DNA of 64,000 bases from Eupeodes corollae (GCF_945859685.1 NC_079147.1:15417289-15481288); one strand, 5' to 3'; positions 1 to 12,064 are shown, counted from the stretch's first letter. Notes: generated by a model from the sequence alone, not told the origin. A program made the numbers and translations.

Positions 1-2330
1 ATGAAGAAAGTTAGATGGCATACAAACAAGATGTGGGTTGTCTGACGTCGTGTCGTTTGTCGTTATCGTCGTCATTGGATTGGAAGCCCCCATCTGATAT
101 TCATTTTCATTGTTATAGCGCGATGAAGATCAATTTAATGATTCAACGAGTAATTGCGAGTACCTAGTGAAACAAAACCACCTCGCAACGTCAACTCTGA
201 TGGTTGAACATTTTTTTACAAAAAAGAAAAAAACCTAAACAAAAATAACCTTCTTCCTGCATGATGACATAAGCAATAAAAGCAGGTGGTGTGGATTGAG
301 TAATGAAGCAACAAAGACTTAAAACTAAAAAAAAGTTTAACAGATTTGCCTACTTTGGCACTGCTTATTAATTGTGTGTCAAAAGTTGTAGAAACACTGC
401 TCGGAGTAAATTATCTTATGAATCGCTCAATCTACAGATAAAATAAAATAGTAAATTACATTAAGATTGACTAATCATTATGTTAACATTTTCCTATTTT
501 CCTATTAAATTAAAACTCGTTTAAAAAAGTCCGTTATAGAAAATAGTAGGCTTATACCTTGCCTACATGGCATGCGTCAATTTGCAAAAATGTTGCTTCA
601 CATATCAAACTGGTTGGAATTCCATTACTTGGACTTACTTATGGGCTTGTTCACGGTATCAAGTCAGATATACTCGTATCTAGGTACTAAACCAACCTAC
701 CAACTTATTTATGGAAAAACATGTTAATCATTGATATTGGTAATAATATTAATTGCAAGTAGATACAAACTAAAGGTATTGCACTTAAATTACCAACCAA
801 CCGATATCACCCCCAAAAACAACTCAACCAGAACATTGAACTCAATTTCAATATTTTTTGTTGTGGAACTGAAATTAAAAAACGAACGAGCAAAACAATT
901 TTCATTCATATTCTTTTTTTTTTGTTTGAAATATGTTTTCACACAAACCACCGAAGTGAAAGAAGGTGAGGGTATAAAAAAGCAAACAGAAAACATAACA
1001 AAAAAGGTTCCACATTTTTAATCAAATTCACGGTCACTTGACCAAAAGCAACACTAACAGCAACTAGTTCAATCCTACAATAAAAAACATCACATTCCCC
1101 ACCCTCAGTCCCCCTCAAAACCTCTTTTAATTGCTTTGTTCACAACTAAGTGTATAATTAAAATGAGCTTAAAAAAATAAACTTAATAAATAAAAAAGGT
1201 GTACATAAGTAAAAAAAGAAATATAAATAAATACTAACAAAAATGCGCAAAATGCAAATTGTTAGACGACTTTTGCTAACTTTGCTTGAATTCGTTTTTT
1301 ATACAGTGTGGTTTATTTTGTTAGGTACACTTCACAATTTATTGTTCTTCAAGTGAAAAAAACTTTATAAAAAAGTCTGTATTGTTACAAGATATTAATT
1401 TTTTTGATCAGAAAGGCTGCCTTATGACCAATTGGTTTTTTTTGTTGATGAAAACGTAGGAGTAAAATTATCAAAAAAGTTATTTGGTGACTTTATTTGG
1501 AGTTGGTGTTTTAAGAGAAGAAGTTTTTTTTTAATATTTGAAAAAATTTATAAATGAGAAAATATTTATTTTGACGGTAATAATCATACTTCCGCGAGGT
1601 AAAATGAGGTGCTTTCCGCTTGGGGAAATATCTAAAACTTATATTTCCAAAGTGTAGGTTTTTTGAAAAGAAGGTTTGTTCGAAATAAATCATCCAAAGT
1701 GATTTTAAGTAAGTTAGTTAGATTACTTATGAGAGTGTTAGATTCATTTTACAAATATCAATTCGCCATCAATTTAAACGTCAAGTTGCAATTTCATAGT
1801 AGCGACTAAGTTACAAAATTAAATTGCAGCATTTGTAATTACAATTAACTGGACGTTATTGATGAGAAGCAACCAAAGAGAGTTCGGTAGATGGCTACGA
1901 TATGGTCGCATCGTTGAACCAGTTTTTCTTGAAAATAAAGTTGAGTAAACGGTATGAGTTGCAGAGCCATGCTAGCTAATTCTTTTTACTCAAATCAAAG
2001 ACTTAGACTTGGTTGATTTAGGGTTGGAAAACCATGTGACAACCAACCTTTATCGTATCAAATATTCATATTCTTGAAGTTTAAAATTAGGCGCAGGCGC
2101 CTGGGAGCCCCAATTTATGCTAACAATCTGGAAACGATTTAAGTACCCAAGGTTTGGTTAATGGGGGCGGTTGGTAAGAGTCTCATGACAGAGCCCGGCA
2201 AAGGCGTGGGTGTAGTTTCTGCGAGCTGTAGCCCGAATTTTTTTTATAAAGAGGGATTTTTTAGCTATTTTATGGTCAGTTTAATTGACTCAGTGAAGTG
2301 GCTATTCGCCATTCGGGCAATTGTGACTTA
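1..2330. other. AT-rich non-coding DNA, no gene recognised
   Basis: Poly-A/T runs and short spurious reading frames only. The first 120 bases are richer in CG (repeated CGTCGT/GTCGTT) and could be an untranslated exon, but no splice pattern or conserved peptide supports this. Confidence 0.5.
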
Positions 2331-2339
2331 ATTTCACAC

Positions 2340-3185
2340 CAAATTTACATTGTTAGACATCGAACCACCAACACATTTACGTAGATTGAGAACTGAAGAA
2401 AATATCGCAGCTGTACCGGCCAGTGGTAATAATGACCATCAATTATCGATTCGTCGCCGTTCGCAGCAATTGGGCATCTTTACTCAACAACGTGGACAAT
2501 TTTGCGGAAGGATTTATTAATGTCTTACAAAATACAGCTGGTGGAAAAATTGCAGCCGAACGACCTACTGCACGACCGAACGACACTTTTTACCATTTTT
2601 GTCTCAATGGGTACGTAAATAGGTACAATTGTCGATTTTGGAGGGAATATCAGCCAAAAGTCACAGTTTGGTGCGGTTTATGGGCTGGTGGCATCATTGG
2701 ACCGAACTTCTTCAAAGATGATGCGAACCGTGAGATGATATCCAACTTTTTTTTTGCCCAAAGTGCAAGAGCTTAACTTGCATGACATGGGGTTTCAACA
2801 AGAAGGTGCCACATGCCACACAGTACGCGCAACAATGGACTTATTCAGAGGCGAGCTCGGTAAACATTTTATTTCACGTTCGGGACCGGTCAATTGGCCG
2901 CCTATATCGTGCGATTTAACGCCTTGAGACTATTTATGGGGCTTTGTTAAAGCCCTTGTCTATACAGACAAGCCCGCTTCAATTGACACATTGGAGGACA
3001 ACATTAGGACAACATTGAATAATTTATTCCTGAGATATCGGCCGAAATGGTGGAAAGAGTATGCCAAAATTGGACTAACCGGATGGACCATTTGAGGCGC
3101 AGTCAAGGTCAACATTTGCATTGAATAATCTTCAAACATTAAATTATATGGACCGTACTATCGATTCAAATAAAGATTTTATGTG
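2340..3185 (+). mobile_element. Tc1/mariner transposase relic
   Basis: Translation in shifting frames gives blocks typical of an insect mariner-superfamily transposase in the right order: LRTEENIAAV and IRRRSQQLG (N-terminal DNA-binding part, near 2380-2470), YHFCLNGYVNRYNCRFW, VTVWCGLWAGGIIGP and FFKDDANREMI (2590-2750), FQQEGATCHTVRATMDLF (about 2790), VNWPPISCDLTP followed by a stop (about 2900), and MDHLRRSQGQH at the C-terminus (about 3090). At least one frameshift near 2440 and in-frame stops near 2925 and 3093 show it is dead. The catalytic Asp of the QQ(D/N)GA block reads as Glu. Terminal inverted repeats were not found, so the ends are approximate. Confidence 0.85.
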
Positions 3186-3570
3186 TTTCTTTTTAAAAAA
3201 CCTTGCTATAGCTTTTAAAAAATCACCGTTCAGATATCAGTCGGCATATTCACTTTGGTGAGGAGAGGTTAATGCAGCAATTACGTGTGTTCCCCTACTT
3301 TACCCTCATAAGGTAGACTAACCCCTCCCAAAAACGTAAAATCATACCAGTTAGGTCCAAAGATGACAAATTGCACGAATGAGGTGGTGAATTTACGGTT
3401 CCATTTCTTTAGATAATTCAACAAACAAACAAACAAACGTTTTGCTGTTCTGTTGGAACCATTTATCCTCTTAATCTTTAACAAAAATGGCTATGGAATC
3501 CCAATAGACTCATGAGGATTGTCCTTATTCAAAAAATGACAATTCTGCATTTTTGTATACTCTCTAATAA
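3186..3570. other. spacer between transposon relics
   Basis: No coding signal. Contains a short (CAAA) run near 3420-3436. Confidence 0.4.
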
Positions 3571-3577
3571 ATGAGCC

Positions 3578-3790
3578 TCATACCTGAAGATTATTTAAGA
3601 GAGAAAGGTATTCTGTTTCACCAAATCTCTTTAAGTTCTTCAAGATAATTGAAGAAGTGTCTGCCCAAGAGTTTGTTTCTAGTGTGCATAGTGTTGGAAA
3701 GTGGCACAAGAAGTGGGCCGTATCTTCTTGTTCTTTCTCATAATTGCAGCCTATGCACATATAATCGGTTATAAGCATCATTTTCTTTTT
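3578..3790 (-). mobile_element. LINE fragment, C-terminal zinc-knuckle of ORF2
   Basis: The - strand encodes about 67 residues with C-x2-C, then EQEDTAHFLCHFPTLC, the Cys/His block found after the RNase H or RT domain at the C-terminus of R1/LOA/Jockey-type ORF2 proteins, then the usual hydrophobic tail ending in LLNNLQV. Only this end is present. It abuts the inverted piece of another LINE at about 3824. Confidence 0.65.
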
Positions 3791-3823
3791 ATGGTTTGGG
3801 AAGATAGAACTAAAACGTTTTAT

Positions 3824-4110
3824 CTAGTCTGTGGTTATATTGTTCCCTATGTACTTCTGTAGAACTTGTGTATATCCCATGCAGCATTTTCTTGTATATT
3901 TAGGTCCAGGGTTAAAAAAAATATTGCTCCTATTCTTGCAGTAGGAGTCGTTCTCAACGCTCAGGATGCAGAGTGCATCAAACCATTTTTCTTTAAATTT
4001 AATTTTACGACTTGATGAACTGCATTGCTCAAGCAAGGAAGAAGTCCTTCGCATTATTAATAATCCTAAAAAAAATTCAACTCTTCTGTTTTCAAGAAAA
4101 TGTATGCAGC
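3824..4110 (-). mobile_element. inverted 5' piece of an I-like LINE (linker of ORF2)
   Basis: The - strand reads LLIMRRTSSLLEQ, then KEKWFDALC, then a basic stretch ending VLQKYIGNN. This is the region between endonuclease and reverse transcriptase in ORF2. It aligns with the + strand copy near 51390-51600 (ILDIVRQASSMRK, WFDWECMKLRKK). The following part of the same protein (SARSSAGFWKAV) begins on the opposite strand at about 4190, so the two pieces probably belong to one insertion whose 5' end was inverted. Confidence 0.6.
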
Positions 4111-4139
4111 AACAAACTAATATTACAAGCAACTCTGTT

Positions 4140-6290
4140 TTTTGAAGAAGAGGCAATATGAACAACAAAATTTAGATACCCTAAACAGTGCAAGGTCTTC
4201 CGCAGGATTTTGGAAAGCTGTATAAACCATAAATGGTAGAACCAATATGATCAGTTCCTCATTGAAAGCAGTAGACCTACGAAACTATTTTGAAAAGCTT
4301 ATCAACACCCCGCGGTTCTCAACGCTTCCACAGTATACAGCCCCTTTTTCATGGACGAACTTCTTGATGCACCGTTTTCAGCTTTGGAAGTGGTGAATGT
4401 GATTGAAAAGGCTAAAGCAGGAAAAGCTCCAGGAGATGACCAAATATCAATGGAATTCTACAAGAACTGTACGATCGAATTTGTGTCCGCATGAACCGAG
4501 GAATTTAACAGAATATTTGAAACAGCAAACGTTCCGAATGAGTTCAAAACAGCAATAGTATACCCACCGCATAAAAAGGGAGAAAATAATCCAGAAAACT
4601 ACCGGGGTATTTTTTATTTTTGAACACCTCGGTAAAGTTATTCAGTGCCCTGATATTCAATAGGTTGACGCGATTTGTGGATAATAAGGGAATACTTAAT
4701 GAGGTTCAAGCGGGCTTTAGGAGAGACCGGTCAACTTCAGATCAACTATTTTCATTGATTAATATTGCGGAAAGTTACAAAAGAAGGAGTAAAAAGCTAT
4801 ATGCTTTTTTTCGTAGATTTTCGCAATGCTTTTGATTCAATTGCACGTGGGGCACTTTTTTATAAGTTGTACAAGTTGGAAATCTCATGTTTGGGATGGT
4901 GAATTCATTTCAGAAGATTTCGCAACGGAAATGGGTGTTAAACAAGGCTGCGTTTTGAGCACCTTGCTCTTTATATTATTTATAAATGATATCGTTGTAG
5001 CTATTGGAGGAGGAATTGAGCTTGGTCAAATATGCCATGTCTGTTATTTGCCGACGACATAGTCTTCCTGGCGGAGTCTGTTGATGGAATGCAGAAAATG
5101 ATTAAACGGCTCGAAAGCTATTGCGGTCTTTGGATTCTTTCAGTTAATTTGAAAAAATCGAAAATGATGAACTCCAGAAATGGTGGCGGCAGATATTCTC
5201 GGAATGTAAAGTGGAAATACAAAGGTCGAAATATTGAAATTGTACGGGAGTACAAATATCTAGGTATGTTGATCATCCCAAACCTTAATATGAAAAAACA
5301 ATTTCAGTTTAAGTTATCGGTGGCGAAAAGAGCAATTTCAGCAGTTTGGTGTCGTTGCATCGATAATAAAAACGTCGACCATAGTGCGAAGATCAAACTG
5401 TTCCGAGCAACTGCAGTCTCTATTTTGCTGTATGGTACGCAGGTATGGGGATAATTCAAATTCGATGATGTAGAAAGGTAGATACTTTCTTGAACGGATT
5501 TTTCGATTACCTTCGAATACACCTAATTACATATTGCATCTAGAGACATCGGTTTCACCATTATTTTTGGACGTTCTTAAATTACATTTCGATTATGTAA
5601 TGAAAATCTTGGAGATGGAAAAGGGACGACTGCCAAAGCTGATCCCGAAAAACATCATTTTATCAAAAGGGAATCTTGTCACAAAGTGGGAGGAACTAGG
5701 AGCTGGATTTGGGGAAAATGTGCGCATTCAATCTGATATTAGCCCGGGTGACTTGAGGAACTGTTTTTCAGAATTTATTGGAAGGAGCAAGTCGCTCTAT
5801 GAATAATAGTTGTTTATTGGAAGCGCAATCTTCGCAACACAGGATGACTTACAGCCAGTTAAACTTAAATCTTCATGAAAACACATACTTTCTAAACCGA
5901 TTTCCACTAAGCATGATAACTTTAATATTAAAACTAAGAGGAGAATTAATTAAGCTCAATTACATTCCATATCGGCCTGAATTGACCTTTGTTATCTTAA
6001 GGAGAGAGAAGATGTATTCCATCTAATTGGAAAATGTCCCATTCTAAGAGAATTCCGAGTAAGACACTTTGGAAAACCTTCAATGATATAAACGAAGTCC
6101 TGTGCGTTTTGAATGGCAAATTATGCTGGGAAGTTTTATATAGATATAAAAAGTTATTAAATATTAAGTTTAATTAAAAAGAAATGTCAATCTGGTAAAC
6201 GGCCTGAGGCTAAACCACATTAATCTTATGTTAAAAACAATTGTTATATTATATTATGCAATCAATAAAGATTTCTACTACTACTACTTC
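4140..6290 (+). mobile_element. I-like LINE, 3' part (reverse transcriptase), degenerate
   Basis: In order: SARSSAGFWKAV (linker), KAKAGKAPGDDQIS (RT fingers, about 4405-4450), ENNPENYRGI (about 4590), QAGFRRDRSTSDQLFSLIN, FRNAFDS (shifted frame, about 4825), MGVKQGCVLSTLLFILFINDI, LFADDIVFLAES with the FADD catalytic box (about 5040-5075), and YKYLGMLI (thumb). The C-terminal Cys/His segment near 6000-6050 reads FHLIGKCPILREFR across a frameshift. The 3' end is ATCAATAAAG followed by TAC-type triplets (about 6277-6296), like the triplet tails of I-clade elements. At least three frameshifts and several stops. Clade is an inference. Confidence 0.8.
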
Positions 6291-6299
6291 TACTTGTCA

Positions 6300-7140
6300 T
6301 TTTCTGTAACCTTGTGAGGATTTTTAGAATTGTATCTTTCTCTAACGCATTCGTCTGGCGATTGCAGTGAACATCCACTCTAGAATTAAAAGTAATACGT
6401 CTGTTTTAAGGGTATTCATCGTCAAGCCACAGTTTTTTGTCCATATACAAATAATGGATAAGGCAACGCTTATAGTGGTTAGGAAAATCCTAATGGCCAG
6501 TAGATCTATTAACGTGATCAGAGTAGGCTACTGCTTTGACACCACTGTGTTCAATTTTGGTAAAGGCTTCGCCCACGACCAGAATCCAGAAAAGTCGTGA
6601 AAGTTAGAGTACAAGTAGATCCAACTCCAAAATTCTTTCCAATATTTTAAGGATAAACGATGTGAGACTAATTGGTCTGTTATCTTCAACACTAGTGTGT
6701 CTGGGTTTACCAGCTTTAGATATATAAAAGCTACTCTGACTTCGTGTCATATAAACTTGGAAATATATTCCCATCTTAGGCTATTATGTAATAAATTGTT
6801 ATAATGCAAGATTGTATCCATTTGCAAAATCATAGAAAAGATGCCGTCAGGAATTGGTGATTTGAATGGTGTAAAGGAGCTTATAGTCCATTTTATACTA
6901 TCCATCGTTAACGTATCGGTGGCGATTAGATTTTCCGAATATGATACAAATTCTGATTCATTATTTTCATTATGATTGCAACCCGTTAATAAGGTATTCA
7001 ATATGCGTTCCAAACTTTCCCGGCAGGATTCTGTCGATTGAACATTGTAATTTTTATTGATCCAATTGGTGTGGGTTCTTTGGCCAGTAAGGTTCCAACA
7101 TTGATTTTTTGTTGAAAGAATGCAATTCACTGCATGAGAA
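6300..7140 (-). mobile_element. Jockey-like LINE reverse-transcriptase fragment
   Basis: The - strand encodes a linker and RT N-terminus (CRESLERILNTLLTGCNHN, then IKWTISSFTPFKSPIPDGIF, 7060-6840). After an internal loss of most of the palm it continues with GVKAVAYSDHVN (decayed YADD box, about 6545-6510) and the following KNCGLTMNTLKTDVLLLI near 6440-6380. Several frameshifts. The PFKSPxPDGI block is typical of Jockey-clade ORF2. Confidence 0.7.
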
Positions 7141-8480
7141 ATCTCTTATATCGTCTTAACAACTCTGAAAAAGTCAAATGCACTTTATACCTAAGTATGA
7201 CGACTAGTAGTAGTTATCCATGTCTCAAGCTTTAAACTTCTAAAAGAAAACCATAATACAACGTAAAAAGCCAATCTTACTTCTTATTTAGATTAAAAAT
7301 TGTTTAAAAATCATAACAGAATAAAATATTATGTTTATGTTTGAACTTTTTGTTGCGTGTGTATAACCACTTGTCGCTAACTGTAGGTATGTATTTTATG
7401 CACTCGTTCCTTCATTCTTCGCGGCTATAAAAGTCATTTTTACGATTTATAATTATAAATTACAAGTTGAGCAGACTGCGGAGAGCAATGCCGTTGAAAT
7501 GTGAGGCGCCTCCGTTAGCAGCGCGGCTTGGCGCGGCGCGCGTATTGTAATTTGTAATTATTGTGTGTTGTTTGTTACACAATTCACGTGTGGCAAACTG
7601 GAACTGACCCTTTCATCGAACGTCGTCGTCGTCGTATGGTACATATATTATAACAATGTAGTATACCGTTGTTAGAGCTGTTTACTTTGTAGCTATCGCC
7701 GTAGCTGTAGCCTTTGGTTCATCGTAATCGTGGTCATTGGTGAACGTTACCGACAAGAAAAAGACATTACGATCTACACAAGTTGCATTTTGTGTCAGTA
7801 CATTTCAATGTCAGATTATTTGTGTTTGTTGTAGTTTGTATGAACTTTTTGTAATATCGCCTACAACATTAATTATTGTTAAACTAAGTTAAAGTATCTA
7901 GATACATTTTAACAGTGATGAACAAAACAATAGGGTCACTTTGTGTGTATTCAGATTTCATTAGAAAAGTCAAATAAGAAAATCACAACTCGATTATGTC
8001 TTTTCTGTGAGCATTTAGGAGAATTGTAAAATTTTAATTAATTACCACATAAAAAGGTGGTCCCATTGTTTTGTCCGTTACTGTTTACATGAACATTGAA
8101 ATTGAGATAAATAGTATGTTAAATGTAACATAAAAAAAGCCGATCTATTAGAATGTTGCGATTTGAAACACATGTCAAAAATGTTGTTCATTTTTAATTG
8201 ACTTTTTCAATGTAAATTATTTTTATTTGAATGGCTTTAGGTACGTAATAGATAACTAGGAGTATGAAAAGAAGATAAAAGAACGTCCACAATGGAACGT
8301 GCTTTGCTGATAGTAATTGTTAGCTATTTGCTCAATTTGTCATCAGTCATATAATAATTTGATAACAATTACAAATGTATTTACATAAATATGTCTTTTA
8401 GCTTAAAATGTATTTATTATGTAAATAAACGTATGCATACAATACAGTGCAGTGAGAAAATTTACTGTCAAATTTATGAG
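7141..8480. other. non-coding DNA with a candidate promoter
   Basis: No coding exon found. Holds the candidate promoter described separately, a CACGTG E-box at 7585-7590, a CGTCGT run near 7620-7635, and otherwise AT-rich sequence. Confidence 0.4.
7420..7560 (+). promoter_or_regulatory. candidate core promoter / 5' UTR of the Yurt-family gene
   Basis: TATAAAAG at 7426-7433 is followed, 70-110 bases downstream, by the most CG-rich stretch of the left half (7501-7545, GCGCGGCTTGGCGCGGCGCG). Such a local CG rise beside a TATA box in AT-rich DNA is compatible with a transcription start and leader exon for the + strand gene whose first visible coding exon is at 20853. No cDNA evidence and no clear splice donor; this is inference. 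Confidence 0.25.
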
Positions 8481-9174
8481 ATTCAAAATTTCAGTCAAAG
8501 ACTTTTTCTTTTAATAATTAACACAGTGCGAGGTTTAGGAAAATAGGGAATGATTTAAGAGGAGATACCGGTTCACATTGGTTGGTGGAAAAACAGAGCT
8601 GGCAAAAGCATTCCACATTCTCGAAGTGCGGTTTAAAAAAAGATCTCTGTACTTGACAGTACGTCCGAAATTAAGCTCAAATTTAAACTAGTAAGCATTG
8701 CGGAAAGTGCGAATATTACGGCTGGACTATTTGATGAGGGATTACAACTAGGTTATTCGACAGAACATCTAAGTGTTTCGGTTAAAGTTCTATCGCACTT
8801 GTTTTCGGGTCACCAGTCCAGACATGGGAGTTATATTCAAGCCTTCGACGAATAAAAGCTTTGTAATATACAGTCAGATAAGTAGGGTTGACAAATTTCT
8901 TACATCGTTGGAGAAATCCTAGGCACCTAGCAGCATTTTTGGCAATTTCGATTATGTGATCATTTCATAAGAGGTGATCTGCGATACACATACAGAGTAC
9001 TGAAAGTTGATTAGTTTCCTTGATGCAAGTGCCACTTGTTGCACAAGGCATTGGATTTTTGAAGCATTCAATTCAATTCTTAACCGTGTTGCCGTTGAAG
9101 TTCTACATCCAAAGGACAAGGATGTGAATCTAGAAATTAATATGAAAAGCTGAGGGTGCTGTCATAAGCAAAAT
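8481..9174. repeat. 694 bp direct repeat, copy 1
   Basis: Matches 9180-9873 at a constant offset of 699 bases with no difference seen by eye; only 5 bases separate the copies. It contains the thumb segment of a LINE on the - strand. It starts ATTCAAAATTTCAGTC and ends GTCATAAGCAAAAT. Confidence 0.95.
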
Positions 9175-9179
9175 TCAAA

Positions 9180-9873
9180 ATTCAAAATTTCAGTCAAAGA
9201 CTTTTTCTTTTAATAATTAACACAGTGCGAGGTTTAGGAAAATAGGGAATGATTTAAGAGGAGATACCGGTTCACATTGGTTGGTGGAAAAACAGAGCTG
9301 GCAAAAGCATTCCACATTCTCGAAGTGCGGTTTAAAAAAAGATCTCTGTACTTGACAGTACGTCCGAAATTAAGCTCAAATTTAAACTAGTAAGCATTGC
9401 GGAAAGTGCGAATATTACGGCTGGACTATTTGATGAGGGATTACAACTAGGTTATTCGACAGAACATCTAAGTGTTTCGGTTAAAGTTCTATCGCACTTG
9501 TTTTCGGGTCACCAGTCCAGACATGGGAGTTATATTCAAGCCTTCGACGAATAAAAGCTTTGTAATATACAGTCAGATAAGTAGGGTTGACAAATTTCTT
9601 ACATCGTTGGAGAAATCCTAGGCACCTAGCAGCATTTTTGGCAATTTCGATTATGTGATCATTTCATAAGAGGTGATCTGCGATACACATACAGAGTACT
9701 GAAAGTTGATTAGTTTCCTTGATGCAAGTGCCACTTGTTGCACAAGGCATTGGATTTTTGAAGCATTCAATTCAATTCTTAACCGTGTTGCCGTTGAAGT
9801 TCTACATCCAAAGGACAAGGATGTGAATCTAGAAATTAATATGAAAAGCTGAGGGTGCTGTCATAAGCAAAAT
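9180..9873. repeat. 694 bp direct repeat, copy 2
   Basis: Second copy of 8481-9174. This copy continues seamlessly into the rest of the LINE (palm domain, from 9874 on), so it is the original and copy 1 is probably the added one. Near-identity implies a recent duplication, gene conversion, or an assembly artefact. Confidence 0.95.
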
Positions 9874-10310
9874 AGTTTAATGGATTAGAAGTGGCAGACA
9901 AGAGATTTTTTATGAATATAAGAAAGAGAGTGGGATACAAAACAGAGCCCTGTCGAACACCAGCATTTGTTGCATGAATTTCGGACTTGTAACCATTGTA
10001 TACAACTTGTATTTAACGAATAGAAAGATAGTTTCTAATCCTACGAAAAAAAGAGCTTGGTGCCGAACTCTTGCAAGTGCAATATTCTTCAGTTTTATTA
10101 ATCAGTGTTTCTATGAGCTTCGAAGGAAGGGACGTGAGTGTATTTGGACGATAGTGAGAGAGGGAGGAAGATTCACCTTTTTAAGGAACAGGCTGGACAA
10201 ATGCTGTTTTTCATATGCTCAAAAAGAGAATTTTAGAGTAGGAAAAGTTTGCTTAACGGTTTGCTGTTTTTATTGAACACCTTTTCAGAATAAATAGGAT
10301 GGTACTATCT

Positions 10311-10977
10311 GGGCCAGCCGATGTGTGTATGTCAAAAAGTAGATGAAACTATAACTTTGTTAATTGCAAAGAATGGATAAAAACATAAGCAAAGTTGAGG
10401 AAAAAAGATAACATTGTATAGCTTTAAGCTCTAAAAATAATAGTAGTGTGACCTTCTAATGTTTGGTGAAAATTGTCTTTATATCTTGTTTTCCGCGAAC
10501 ATCTAAAACTTATAATTTTTTTTAAAAATTATTATTAATTATCAAGATCTTGTGTTCGTTTGTTCCAGGCTTCATAAAAACTAATAGTTTTGGAAGAAAA
10601 GCCAAATATAAACTCAAATATAACCTCAGTAGCTTGTGTAAAGCCCTTCATTATCACTTAATTGACTACTTGTCCAAAATCAGATAGTTTAGAAAATGTA
10701 CAAGTACTTATGATCATACTGAAAAATTTAAATTTGTGAACATATGACATGTTTTAAAATGTATTTTAATTGTACGTCTTATGAAATCGAAATTCAAATG
10801 ATACCAACATTTTAAGAGAAGTTATAGCTTTTTTAAAACATCTTAAATTAAAGAAACTTTGAATATGTATTAAATTGTTCGTATAAAAGCAGAAGGTAAA
10901 AGTTCTATACTGTTGTAAAAGGTTTATTTGTTAAACTTCAAATCTCCTTCCAAACATATGTTTATAAAAGTTAAGTA
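10311..10977. other. AT-rich non-coding spacer
   Basis: No coding or structural signal recognised between the LINE and the mariner element. Confidence 0.4.
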
Positions 10978-10990
10978 AAGGGTTTTTCAA

Positions 10991-11225
10991 AGGTGGTACT
11001 TTTCACGGGTACTGCCTCCTGCGAGGAATTGACAAATTCTACAAGAGTAACTCTTGTCATGAAAAAGTGCTTTCTCAAATTAGCCGTTCGGATTCGGCAT
11101 ATATAAATTGTAGGTCCCCTTCATTCCTGGCAACATTACTCGCACAAGGGAATGGTTGAGAGTTGTAAGTCACTAGGCCCTAGTTCTCAACGGACTGTTG
11201 CGCCATCCAATTTATTTCTTAAAAG
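10991..11225 (+). mobile_element. SINE copy nested in the mariner left end
   Basis: The body matches the copy at 46075-46366: TTCACGGGTACTGCCTC, AAGAGTAACTCTTGTCAT, AAGTGCTTTC, GCCGTTCGGATTCGGCATA, TAAGTCACTAGGC and CAACGGACTGTTGCGCC, in order. The tRNA-like head is missing, so it is 5'-truncated. It is bounded by imperfect duplicates of the mariner terminal sequence (AAAGGGTTTTTCAA left, AAAAGGTTTTTCAA right), consistent with a 14 bp target-site duplication. Confidence 0.8.
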
Positions 11226-11904
11226 GTTTTTCAATAAGGGCGGGTAGATGTTGAAATAAAATAAAACAAGCTGTTTGTGAGGTATTAACAAAATTATTTT
11301 TTTATTTGAAGGGCGCATGGATGCCATGAAATGTAGAATATGACGTCATTCAAACGTCATTCTCGGCTCCTTACGGTGTCATGGATCCGAGTGGTCTAAT
11401 TTTCTTCCGCATAAATCCAGTTGAAATTGAGCTATGGCCTGTTTTATGTGCACTTTGAGGACATCGGTCGATTGTGGTTTATTTGCATAGACTAGCGACT
11501 TCAAGAAACCTCACAAGAAAAAGTCTAGCGGGAATAAATCGGATGACCTTGGTGGCCAATTCACATCACCCCTGCAAGAGATAACCTTACTCTCAAATCG
11601 TTCATGCAAAATGTCAATGGTGGCGTTTGCTGTGTGGCACGTAGTGTCGCCCTGCTGGAAGCACATGTCGTCTAAGTCCATATGGTTCAATTTGGGCCAT
11701 CAAAAATTAGTTATTATCGTTATGTAGCGTTCGCTGTTGACGGTGACCGAATCACTAACGTCGTTTTTAAAAAATTACGGACCAACTACGGCTTTTTGCG
11801 GATGCATTATAACCTGGTGAACCTCGCGTGGGTTGGTGTCGTCCCATATCCGGCTTGTTGACACAGCCATTCATCCAAAAATGCGCCTTGTCACTAAAGA
11901 TGAT

Positions 11905-12064
11905 TTTCGGCCAACATTGGGGTACTCTTCCAAACGATTCGAAGCCCAGTCAACGAACAAACGGCTTTATCTATGGTCATTAACTTTCGGCCAAAATTGG
12001 GGTACTCTTCCAAACGATTCGAAGCCCAGTCAACGAACAAACGGCTTTATCTATGGTCATTAAC
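11905..12064. repeat. 80 bp tandem duplication, two copies
   Basis: 11905-11984 and 11985-12064 match at an offset of 80 bases with one visible difference (CCAACATTGG versus CCAAAATTGG). It lies inside the transposase coding region of the mariner element and adds one base out of frame per copy set. Confidence 0.95.

Larger units (their letters stand above)
8481..10310 (-). mobile_element. CR1/Jockey-type LINE reverse transcriptase with internal duplication
   Basis: Read on the - strand from 10310: GPD(S)T-ILFILKRCS (RT fingers), YRPNTLTSLPSKLIETLIN, AGVRQGSVLYPTLFLIFI (about 9965-9915), YFAYDSTLSFSY (decayed YADD, about 9880), LNASKIQCLVQQ, DHIIEIAKNAARCLGFLQR and YYKAFIRRRLEYNSHVW (thumb). 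Frameshifts and stops throughout. The same family occurs at 23560-24500, 31100-31360 and 39690-42500 on the + strand (compare WNDHIVAKNAARCLGFLRR at 24050). The thumb part is present twice because of a 694 bp tandem duplication. Confidence 0.75.

Noticed and set aside
9974..10276. 100-codon + strand frame with basic residues
   Set aside because: Antisense of the LINE reverse transcriptase; the - strand carries the YRP and VRQGS blocks.
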